Assembly: GCA_003519485.1 (NCBI GenBank)
Contig: DOWQ01000272.1
Location: 1 to 11,320, forward strand
From: Streptomyces sp.
Lineage (GTDB): Bacteria > Actinomycetota > Actinomycetes > Streptomycetales > Streptomycetaceae
Reading direction: 5' to 3'
DNA: 11,320 nt
In this document: piece after piece, positions 6,337-11,320 of the stretch
How the letters are laid out: every line of letters begins with the position of its first letter
Position numbering within the stretch: position 1 is the first letter of the stretch
Program-made: the position numbers and the translations under genes
The notes under the pieces: model-generated
Told to the model about the DNA's origin: nothing
What the model saw: the letters and a program-made list of their open reading frames with translations, nothing else
The model's database searches: none

Positions 6337-8088
6337 GTGGCGGAACGCAGCACGGCTGCCGTCGACGTGGCAGGCAACAGCGGTGACGACCCGCTGACCG
6401 CCCATGCGGGCGAGGCCACGGCCGACGGGGTGGAGGCCCAGAAGAAGACCGGGGCGGCGGACACGGAGTCCGGCGGCGCCCACACGGAGCCCGACGACAC
6501 GGCGGCGAGCGCCTCGCAGGGGGTCGCAGCCGGCGTGGAGCCGCCCGATCTGCACAGCGGCCACAAGCTCGCGAGACGCTACCGCCTGGAGGAGTGCCTC
6601 ACCCGGCTGGACGGCTTCAGCAGCTGGCGCGCCGTCGACGAGAAGCTCCGCCGCGCCGTCGGCGTGCATGTGCTGTCGGCCGACCATCCGCGGGCTCGCC
6701 CCGTGCTCGCCGCCGCCCGCTCCGCCGCCCTGCTGGGCGACCCGCGCTTCGTCCAGGTCCTCGACGCCGTCGAGGAGAACGACCTGGTCTATGTCGTCCA
6801 CGAGTGGCTGCCGGACGCCACCGAGCTGACCACCGTCCTCGCCTCGGGCCCGCTGGAACCGCACGACGCCTACCAGCTCGTCCTCCAGGTCTCCCAGGCC
6901 ATGGCGACGGCCCACCGCGAAGGGCTGGCTCACCTCCGGCTGAACCCCGGCTCCGTGCTGCGGACCGATTCCGGCCAGTACCGCATCCGGGGACTCGCCG
7001 TGATGGCCGCACTCCGCGGCATCAGCACGGAGCACCCGCAGCGCACCGACACCGAGGCGATCGGCGCCCTCCTGTACGCGGCGCTGACCGAGCGCTGGCC
7101 GTACGAAGGGGACGCCCACGGCCTCTCCGGCCTGCCCAGGGGCGTCGGCCTGATCTCCCCCGACCAGGTACGGGCGGGCGTCCACCGCCCTCTCGCCGAG
7201 ATCGCCATGCGGGCGCTGGTGAACAGCGGCTCCACCCCGCTGCGGCTCGAGCCGCCCTGCACCACGCCGGAGGAACTGGCCAAGGCCGTCGGCGCTCTGC
7301 CGCGCATCCGGCCGCCCGAGCCCTCCTTCGCCACACCGACGTACCAGCCGCCCGGCTACCAGTCGGCGGCTGGCTACCCACAGCAGCCTTCTCGTGGCGG
7401 TCCGCGGCCGACCGGGCGTCCGGTGGCGGCCCCGCCGCCGCCACTGCAGAGCCGCACCGGCAAGGCGCTGAAATGGACGGTCTCGGCGATGCTCATCGCC
7501 GCCCTCGGCCTCGGCAGCTGGCAGGTCGCGGACGCCCTGATAAACCGCGACCGTGCCCCGTCGGGCGGCTCCGACCAGGCCCAGGGCGACGGCTCGGCGA
7601 ACAGTGGCCAGAAGAAGGAGACCACCCCGCTCAAGATCGCGAACGCCACCGAGTTCGCACCGCTCGGGGCACCCGTCGCCGCGGGCAAGGTACCGAACTC
7701 GGTGGACGGCGATGTGGGTACCGCCTGGGTGACGCCGCACTACAAGGGCTACGCGAACTTCGGCAATCTCCCGAACCGCCAGAACGGCAGCGGTCTCATC
7801 ATCGATCTGGGCAGCGTCCAGGAGGTGTCGGACCTCACCGTCGACATGTACCGCAGCGGCCAGACCGTCGAGGTGCTCGGGGCCGCGGAGGCCGCCGCGC
7901 AGCCGACGGCCCTCGCGGACTTCTCCCAGCGCCTGAGCAAGCCGGAAAAGGCCGGCATCAAGCTCGAGATAAGCGTCGCTGACCCCGTTCGGACCCGGTA
8001 CGTGCTGATCCACATCATCGAATTGGCGCCCGACGGCTCGACCGGCCAGTTCAGGGGCGGCGTATCCGAGGTCACTGTGGCAGGCTGA
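6337..8088 (+). CDS. Transmembrane pseudokinase with extracytoplasmic discoidin-like domain (partner of MurJ)
   Basis: This 583-aa protein has an acidic disordered N-terminus (1-72) and a Ser/Thr-kinase-like domain (about 73-325). A Pro-rich linker (326-375), one transmembrane helix (about 378-401) and a C-terminal beta domain (about 435-582) follow. The last resembles galactose-binding/F5-8 type C modules (SVDGDVGTAW, GSGLIIDLGS, YVLIHI). The kinase fold is recognisable from TDTEAIGALLYAALTERWP, but catalysis is lost. The VAIK lysine is H111, the HRDLKPxN loop reads HLRLNPGS (Asp to Arg201, Asn to Ser206), and DFG reads RGL (218-220). In mycobacteria the equivalent domains are the C-terminal half of MviN (Rv3910), where PknB phosphorylates the pseudokinase to recruit FhaA and restrain peptidoglycan synthesis; a similar role here is inference. 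Start GTG 6337 has GGGGAGG 11 nt and AGGA 6 nt upstream. The frame is open further upstream without family-like sequence. Confidence 0.88.
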   Translation: MAERSTAAVDVAGNSGDDPLTAHAGEATADGVEAQKKTGAADTESGGAHTEPDDTAASASQGVAAGVEPPDLHSGHKLARRYRLEECLTRLDGFSSWRAVDEKLRRAVGVHVLSADHPRARPVLAAARSAALLGDPRFVQVLDAVEENDLVYVVHEWLPDATELTTVLASGPLEPHDAYQLVLQVSQAMATAHREGLAHLRLNPGSVLRTDSGQYRIRGLAVMAALRGISTEHPQRTDTEAIGALLYAALTERWPYEGDAHGLSGLPRGVGLISPDQVRAGVHRPLAEIAMRALVNSGSTPLRLEPPCTTPEELAKAVGALPRIRPPEPSFATPTYQPPGYQSAAGYPQQPSRGGPRPTGRPVAAPPPPLQSRTGKALKWTVSAMLIAALGLGSWQVADALINRDRAPSGGSDQAQGDGSANSGQKKETTPLKIANATEFAPLGAPVAAGKVPNSVDGDVGTAWVTPHYKGYANFGNLPNRQNGSGLIIDLGSVQEVSDLTVDMYRSGQTVEVLGAAEAAAQPTALADFSQRLSKPEKAGIKLEISVADPVRTRYVLIHIIELAPDGSTGQFRGGVSEVTVAG

Positions 8089-8102
8089 CCCGAACCGAAG
8101 CT

Positions 8103-8112
8103 GGAGGGGAGG
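8103..8112 (+). promoter_or_regulatory. Strong ribosome binding site fixing the TTG start of sigM
   Basis: GGAGGGGAGG ends 7 nt before the TTG at 8120, nearly ideal complementarity to the 16S rRNA tail. It lies in the 31-nt gap after the pseudokinase stop and makes TTG the best start, since no ATG or GTG in frame is placed as well. A strong site paired with a weak start codon is the point of interest. Confidence 0.75.
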
Positions 8113-8119
8113 TCCGACC

Positions 8120-8842
8120 TTGGACGACGCCTTGCGTGGTTCCGCAACGGACAAGGATCTCCTCGCCCGGCATGTCGCCGGCGACCCGGAGGCATTCGGT
8201 GAGATCGTCCGCCGCCACCGGGACCGGCTCTGGGCCGTGGCGCTGCGCACCCTCGGCGACCGCGAGGAAGCCGCTGACGCAGTCCAGGACGCCCTCGTCT
8301 CCGCATACCGCGCCGCCCACACCTTCCGAGGCCAGTCGGCCGTCACGACGTGGCTGCACCGCATCACGGTCAACGCCTGCCTCGACCGGGCCCGGAAGAC
8401 CGCCTCGCGCAGGACTTCTCCCATCGCCGAGACCGAGCGGCTGGAGCAGCTTCTCGAGCCGCACGAGTCCGCCGCGGCCCCCGCGGAACGGAGCGACCTC
8501 AAGCGCGAACTACTCCAAGCGCTCGGCACGCTCCCCGTCGAGCAGCGCTCCGCCCTGGTACTCGTCGACATGCAGGGCTATCCCGTCGCCGAGGCCGCCC
8601 GGATCCTCGAAGTGCCCAGTGGCACCGTGAAGAGCCGTTGTGCCCGCGGCCGGGCGCGGCTCCTTCCGCTTCTCTCGCACCTCCGGGGCGGGGATCGGGA
8701 TCAGGACCGAGATGGAGACAGAGACGGGGATCGGGCAGGCCCGGATCCGGAGCTGAAAAGGAACCGGCCGCCGGGGACATCCGTCCCACCAGCAGCAGGA
8801 CCCAGGGATTCAGATGCCGTGAAGGGAGGCGGACGCGCGTGA
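8120..8842 (+). CDS. sigM: ECF RNA polymerase sigma factor SigM
   Basis: This is a 240-aa extracytoplasmic-function sigma factor that redirects RNA polymerase to its regulon when released by its anti-sigma factor. Region 2 covers about 24-92 (FGEIVRRHRDRLWAVALRTL, then DAVQDALVSAYRAAHTFRG and TWLHRITVNACLDRAR). Region 4 covers about 126-182 (LGTLPVEQRSALVLVDMQGY, then helix-turn-helix VAEAARILEVPSGTVKSRCARGRARL). No region 3 is present, as expected for ECF factors. A low-complexity tail (about 190-240) with alternating D/R/G makes it longer than the usual 170-200 aa. Gene order murJ-pseudokinase-sigM-rsmA-trxB-trxA matches mycobacterial sigM (Rv3911). The start is TTG 8120 with a strong Shine-Dalgarno. 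The stop overlaps the rsmA start by four bases, so the pair is probably translationally coupled. Its promoter was not identified; readthrough from the envelope genes is likely. Confidence 0.94.
   Translation: MDDALRGSATDKDLLARHVAGDPEAFGEIVRRHRDRLWAVALRTLGDREEAADAVQDALVSAYRAAHTFRGQSAVTTWLHRITVNACLDRARKTASRRTSPIAETERLEQLLEPHESAAAPAERSDLKRELLQALGTLPVEQRSALVLVDMQGYPVAEAARILEVPSGTVKSRCARGRARLLPLLSHLRGGDRDQDRDGDRDGDRAGPDPELKRNRPPGTSVPPAAGPRDSDAVKGGGRA
8691..8735 (+). repeat. Short purine-rich repeat coding for the SigM tail
   Basis: Degenerate hexamer units of the form ggga(t/c)c-gaga(c/t) encode DRDQDRDGDRDGDR after sigma region 4. The stretch is purine-rich on the coding strand and probably arose by slippage. 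It sits outside both sigma domains, so it probably does not affect promoter binding directly. Confidence 0.6.
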
Positions 8843-9753
8843 CATCCACGACCGACGCAGGTCGACACCCGGATGTGGCGGAAATCTCCGCACTCGCGGA
8901 TGGGCTCCTCACCCCCGAGCGCACCGCGGCCGTCCGCAGCCATGTCGATGGCTGCGGGCTGTGCGCCGACGTCCGTAGCTGCCTCGAGGAGATCCACGAC
9001 ACCTTGGGCGCCTTGCCCGGCCCGGCACAGATGCCTGCCGACGTTGCGAGCCGTATCGACGCGGCCCTCGCAGCCGAAGCCCTGCTCGACGCGACCGCGT
9101 CCGGGACGGTTTCACGTGAAACTGTCGACGGCCCTGCTCGCCCGGCCGAGGACCGGCCGGTTTCACGTGAAACCGGAGACCGGAGCGAACCGGTCCCTGT
9201 GGCGCACGCCACCAGTCGACCGAAGGCCCGTCGGCGTGCGGTGACCGGACCCGGGCGGGCACCCCTGCGGGGACGCCGGTGGCGCGCGGCGGTCCTCGGT
9301 GCGGCCTCCGTCCTCGGCATCGGAATCGGCGGTGTCGTCGTCATGCAGTCCCTCGACCCCGCCCAGGAAGGGCACGACGCCGCCGCTCAGTCCCGCACCG
9401 CCGAGGCTGATAGCGGCCTCACCGGTGCGGCCCTGGAAAACCGGGTCCAGGAGCTTCTCGAGACAGCGAAGTCGCCACCGAACGAGGTGGGGGCCCAGTC
9501 CGGCCCGGCGGAGCCGCTACGGGGGAGTGACGTCACCGTTCCGTCCTGCATACGGAACGGCATCGATCACCCCGGCGTGCCACTGGCAGCCGGGGAGGAT
9601 GTCTTCGAAGGCAAGGACGCCTACATCGTGGTGCTGACCAACCGGTCGGACGCAACGCGCGTCGACGCCTATGTCGTGGACTCCTCCTGCGTCGAAGCGT
9701 CCTCCGGGGAGCTCGGGGACGTCCTGCTGACGCGCACGTACCCACGCCGCTGA
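8839..9753 (+). CDS. rsmA: Zinc-finger (ZAS-type) transmembrane anti-sigma-M factor
   Basis: This 304-aa membrane protein probably binds and holds SigM. Residues 12-58 form an anti-sigma ZAS-like helical domain with the zinc motif H35-x3-C39-x2-C42. A linker (about 80-147) rich in Pro/Arg precedes one transmembrane helix (148-169). The extracytoplasmic part (170-304) has two cysteines, C237 and C284, that could form a disulfide. The GTG start at 8839 overlaps the sigM stop as GTGA, with GGGAGG 9 nt upstream; this coupling supports a matched sigma/anti-sigma dose. Position matches mycobacterial RsmA (Rv3912), between sigM and trxB. Two perfect parS palindromes lie inside the linker coding region and encode VSRET at 91-95 and 108-112. 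The signal and protease that release SigM cannot be read from the sequence. The anti-sigma role rests on motif and context. Confidence 0.9.
   Translation: MTSTTDAGRHPDVAEISALADGLLTPERTAAVRSHVDGCGLCADVRSCLEEIHDTLGALPGPAQMPADVASRIDAALAAEALLDATASGTVSRETVDGPARPAEDRPVSRETGDRSEPVPVAHATSRPKARRRAVTGPGRAPLRGRRWRAAVLGAASVLGIGIGGVVVMQSLDPAQEGHDAAAQSRTAEADSGLTGAALENRVQELLETAKSPPNEVGAQSGPAEPLRGSDVTVPSCIRNGIDHPGVPLAAGEDVFEGKDAYIVVLTNRSDATRVDAYVVDSSCVEASSGELGDVLLTRTYPRR
9109..9122. promoter_or_regulatory. parS: parS centromere site 2 (inside rsmA)
   Basis: A perfect 14-bp parS core gtttcacgtgaaac lies within the rsmA coding sequence. Beyond one mismatched pair, the arms continue the dyad (gac...gtc) to 22 bp, 9105-9126. 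It is read in frame as V-S-R-E-T (residues 91-95) in the cytoplasmic linker of the anti-sigma factor. ParB binding is inferred from the exact motif match. Confidence 0.92.
9157..9176. promoter_or_regulatory. parS: parS centromere site 3 (inside rsmA)
   Basis: The core gtttcacgtgaaac lies at 9160-9173, with a perfect dyad extending to 20 bp. It is 51 bp from the preceding site, centre to centre, in the same reading frame, again encoding V-S-R-E-T (residues 108-112). A closely spaced pair of perfect sites suggests a local ParB loading cluster; this is inferred, not shown. Confidence 0.92.
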
Positions 9754-9770
9754 GCCACGCCGTACCCACG
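9737..9770 (+). repeat. 10-bp direct repeat across the rsmA stop
   Basis: The decamer cgtacccacg occurs at 9737-9746 and again at 9761-9770, a 24-bp period that straddles the rsmA stop codon. The second copy ends 12 bp before the sigma-R -35 element. It may be a small duplication or a regulator site upstream of the trxB promoter; nothing further supports either reading. Confidence 0.45.
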
Positions 9771-9798
9771 GGGGCGGCACCGGGAATGCCTGCCCCTT
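9771..9798 (+). terminator. Hairpin after rsmA overlapping the trxB promoter
   Basis: The arm ggggcggca (9771-9779) pairs with tgcc-t-gcccc (9787-9796), with one bulged T and a 7-base loop, followed by two T residues. Position just after the rsmA stop fits a terminator of the sigM-rsmA transcript. The loop contains most of the -35 element of the sigma-R promoter. Without a proper U-run, termination is plausible but unproven. Confidence 0.4.
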
Positions 9799-9808
9799 AG
9801 GATCCGTT
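9783..9808 (+). promoter_or_regulatory. Sigma-R (disulfide stress) promoter of trxBA
   Basis: GGAAT at 9783-9787 and GTT at 9806-9808 are separated by exactly 18 bp, matching the sigma-R consensus GGAAT-N18-GTT. The trxBA operon is a classic sigma-R target in Streptomyces, where oxidised thiols release sigma-R from RsrA to raise thioredoxin levels. Transcription should begin near 9814-9816, giving a leader of roughly 66 nt. The motif match is direct; activity is inferred from the family. Confidence 0.88.
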
Positions 9809-9819
9809 GGGTGGGGTGA

Positions 9820-9836
9820 GAGTCCGAAGCGGACTC
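9820..9836 (+). other. 5' leader hairpin in the trxB mRNA
   Basis: A perfect 7-bp inverted repeat, gagtccg / cggactc, with a 3-base loop (aag) sits near the predicted 5' end of the sigma-R transcript. It could stabilise the message or modulate initiation. It also sits immediately before an alternative in-frame ATG at 9840. Any function is conjecture. Confidence 0.5.
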
Positions 9837-9868
9837 GCAATGGGCCCCGGACAGCAGTCGGCAGAGAC

Positions 9869-9874
9869 GAGGAA
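9869..9874 (+). promoter_or_regulatory. Ribosome binding site that decides the trxB start
   Basis: GAGGAA lies 7 nt before the GTG at 9882. The frame is open upstream with an ATG at 9840, but that codon lacks a Shine-Dalgarno within normal distance, and thioredoxin reductases of this group begin MSDVRNVIIIG. The GTG is therefore preferred. Confidence 0.75.
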
Positions 9875-9881
9875 CACACCC

Positions 9882-10868
9882 GTGAGCGACGTCCGTAACG
9901 TGATCATCATCGGCTCCGGGCCGGCGGGATACACCGCGGCGCTGTACACCGCCCGTGCAGCCCTGAAGCCTCTCGTTTTCGAGGGTGCGGTCACCGCTGG
10001 TGGCGCGCTGATGAACACCACCGATGTGGAGAACTTCCCGGGTTATCGCGACGGCATCATGGGTCCCGACCTGATGGACAACATGCGCGCCCAGGCCGAG
10101 CGTTTTGGCGCCGAACTCATCCCGGACGACATCGTCTCCGTCGACCTGAGTGGCGTCATCAAGACGGTGACTGACTCGGCCGGGGCCGTTCACCGGGCCA
10201 AGACCGTCATCGTTTCCACCGGTTCGCAGCACCGGAAGCTCGGTCTCCCCCGGGAGGACGAACTGTCCGGTCGCGGCGTCTCCTGGTGCGCCACCTGTGA
10301 CGGGTTCTTCTTCAAGGACCAGGACATCGTCGTCGTCGGTGGTGGTGACACCGCGATGGAGGAGGCTACCTTCCTCTCCCGCTTCGCGAAGTCCGTGACC
10401 ATCGTGCACCGCCGCGACACGCTCCGCGCCTCCAAGGCCATGCAGGAGCGTGCCTTCGCCGACCCCAAGATCACGTTCGCCTACGACAGTGAGGTGGCCG
10501 AGATCCACGGGGACCAGAAGCTCTCCGGTCTGACACTTCGGTCCACCAAGACCGGTGAGACCCGCGAGATCGCGGTCACCGGGCTGTTCATCGCGGTCGG
10601 CCACGACCCGCGCACCGAACTGTTCACCGGCCAGCTGGAATTGGACGACGACGGCTACCTCAAGGTCGACGCACCGTCCACCCGTACCAACGTGACCGGC
10701 GTCTTCGCATCAGGCGATGTCGTGGACCACACCTACCGACAGGCCATCACCGCCGCCGGAACCGGCTGCTCCGCAGCACTCGACGCGGAGCGCTACCTGG
10801 CCGCACTCTCCGACGCCTCCGAGGAGCACACCCCGGAGCCCGAGAAGACGGCCGCCGCCGCCCTCTGA
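9882..10868 (+). CDS. trxB: Thioredoxin reductase (NADPH, FAD)
   Basis: The product (328 aa) transfers electrons from NADPH through FAD and a redox disulfide to thioredoxin in the cytoplasm. The FAD dinucleotide motif GSGPAG is at 11-16 and the catalytic C136-A-T-C139 followed by D140 is intact. The NADPH motif GGGDTAMEEA is at 153-162, with HRR at 176-178 for the 2'-phosphate. The second FAD motif, GVFASGDV, is at 273-280. Length is normal for low-molecular-weight bacterial enzymes; a Glu/Thr/Ala-rich C-terminal tail of about 15 residues is extra. It lies 128 bp after rsmA with its own sigma-R promoter, so it need not be transcribed with sigM-rsmA. trxA follows after 39 nt and should be cotranscribed. 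An upstream ATG at 9840 would add 14 residues but is unlikely. Confidence 0.97.
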   Translation: MSDVRNVIIIGSGPAGYTAALYTARAALKPLVFEGAVTAGGALMNTTDVENFPGYRDGIMGPDLMDNMRAQAERFGAELIPDDIVSVDLSGVIKTVTDSAGAVHRAKTVIVSTGSQHRKLGLPREDELSGRGVSWCATCDGFFFKDQDIVVVGGGDTAMEEATFLSRFAKSVTIVHRRDTLRASKAMQERAFADPKITFAYDSEVAEIHGDQKLSGLTLRSTKTGETREIAVTGLFIAVGHDPRTELFTGQLELDDDGYLKVDAPSTRTNVTGVFASGDVVDHTYRQAITAAGTGCSAALDAERYLAALSDASEEHTPEPEKTAAAAL

Positions 10869-10907
10869 TCCCCAGCCACTCCCCTCAGCGACCCCAAGGA
10901 GACCGCC

Positions 10908-11237
10908 ATGGCCGGCGCCCTCAAGAACGTGACCGACGCGACCTTCGATGAAGAGGTTCTCAAGAGCGACAAGCCCGTCCTCGTCGACTTCTGGGCTGCC
11001 TGGTGCGGCCCGTGCCGGCAGATCGCTCCGTCCCTCGAGGCCATCGCCACGGAGCACGCCGACAAGATCGAAATCGTCAAGCTGAACATCGACGAGAACC
11101 CGGCGACCGCCGCCAAGTACGGAGTCATGTCGATTCCGACGCTCAACGTCTACCAGGGCGGCGAGGTCGCCAAGACGATCGTCGGTGCCAAGCCCAAGGC
11201 CGCCATCGTGCGTGACCTCGAAGACTTCATCGGCTGA
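10908..11237 (+). CDS. trxA: Thioredoxin
   Basis: This is a 109-aa classical thioredoxin, a cytoplasmic protein-disulfide reductant reduced by the adjacent TrxB. The active site W32-C-G-P-C36 is intact, and the cis-proline is P77 in SIPT. The buried charged residue (D27 in LVDFWA), the KLNIDENP strand and the C-terminal GGEV loop and helix all match the family, with normal length. The ATG at 10908 has AAGGAG 6 nt upstream. The gene lies 39 nt after trxB and probably shares its sigma-R promoter; no separate promoter is evident in that gap. Two parS-like sites follow within 65 bp of its stop. Confidence 0.98.
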   Translation: MAGALKNVTDATFDEEVLKSDKPVLVDFWAAWCGPCRQIAPSLEAIATEHADKIEIVKLNIDENPATAAKYGVMSIPTLNVYQGGEVAKTIVGAKPKAAIVRDLEDFIG

Positions 11238-11247
11238 CAGCGACGCC

Positions 11248-11261
11248 GTTCCACGTGAAAC
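11248..11261. promoter_or_regulatory. parS: parS-like site 4 (one mismatch)
   Basis: The sequence gttccacgtgaaac matches the parS core at 13 of 14 positions (T4 to C). It starts 11 nt after the trxA stop. The same variant recurs 39 bp downstream, so it is a repeated, probably functional form. ParB affinity of this variant is inferred. Confidence 0.82.
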
Positions 11262-11285
11262 TGCGTGCCACGACGTGCCGCACGA

Positions 11286-11301
11286 TGTTCCACGTGAAAC
11301 A
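11286..11301. promoter_or_regulatory. parS: parS-like site 5 (one mismatch)
   Basis: The core gttccacgtgaaac lies at 11287-11300 with the extended T...A flanks of the 16-bp consensus. It is 39 bp from the preceding site, centre to centre. The region after trxA to the window edge (11238-11320) holds these two sites and no gene that I can see. Confidence 0.85.
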
Positions 11302-11320
11302 GGGCCCGTCCCCGGAAGGG

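Noticed and set aside
6328..6345. GGAAC motifs as -35 elements of a SigM-type ECF promoter
   Set aside because: No CGTC-type -10 lies 16-18 bp downstream of either copy, and both are at or past the start codon region.
5076..6386. 436-codon plus-strand open frame overlapping murJ
   Set aside because: Out of frame with the clearly real MurJ sequence and very arginine-rich, as expected of a shifted frame.
6337..8088. Active serine/threonine protein kinase
   Set aside because: Catalytic lysine, HRD aspartate, the following asparagine and DFG are all replaced, so a pseudokinase is the better call.
3994..8571. Very long open frame (about 1525 codons) on the minus strand
   Set aside because: It is antisense to murJ, the pseudokinase gene and sigM, has no recognisable domain, and reflects the scarcity of stop codons in high-G+C DNA.
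9840..9881. Longer TrxB starting at ATG 9840
   Set aside because: No well-placed ribosome binding site, and the 14 extra residues are outside the family's conserved start; GTG 9882 has GAGGAA at 7 nt.
1..11320. TTA (bldA-dependent) codons, transposases, tRNA genes or CRISPR repeats
   Set aside because: I looked and found no in-frame TTA in the assigned genes, and nothing resembling mobile elements, tRNA cloverleaves or regular spaced repeats.

Overview
The window reads as a chromosomal core segment of a Streptomyces-type actinomycete. It has very high G+C, strongly G/C-biased third codon positions, GTG and TTG starts, and a gene order typical of the origin-proximal region of Actinobacteria. 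The products also match what I recall of their Streptomyces counterparts closely. I see no tRNA, rRNA, CRISPR array, insertion sequence or prophage gene.

Layout, left to right: a perfect parS-type palindrome at the left edge; cca (tRNA nucleotidyltransferase) on the minus strand; a 165-bp divergent gap; then seven genes on the plus strand. These are a large secreted, membrane-anchored DUF6049-type protein; murJ (lipid II flippase with a proline-rich cytoplasmic N-terminus); a pseudokinase with one transmembrane segment and an extracytoplasmic discoidin-like domain; sigM (ECF sigma factor); rsmA (zinc-binding membrane anti-sigma factor); trxB (thioredoxin reductase); and trxA (thioredoxin). 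Two more parS-like sites follow trxA, so the ParB/ParA region probably lies just beyond the right edge.

Three themes run together. (1) Envelope: the DUF6049 protein, MurJ and the pseudokinase probably form one peptidoglycan-export and control unit. In mycobacteria the MurJ and pseudokinase parts are one polypeptide; here they are two genes. (2) Stress control: sigM and rsmA are translationally coupled by a GTGA overlap. trxB-trxA has its own exact GGAAT-N18-GTT promoter of the sigma-R (disulfide stress) class. (3) Chromosome segregation: five good parS sites and one degenerate copy are scattered over the 11.3 kb. Two of the perfect ones lie inside the rsmA coding sequence, where they dictate a repeated VSRET pentapeptide written in codons atypical for this genome.

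This is mostly a conserved housekeeping region, and I do not see a clearly new system. The observations most worth a second look are the intragenic parS pair, the split MurJ/pseudokinase pair with its discoidin-like sensor domain, the sigma-R promoter lying in the loop of a hairpin, and the low-complexity tail on SigM.
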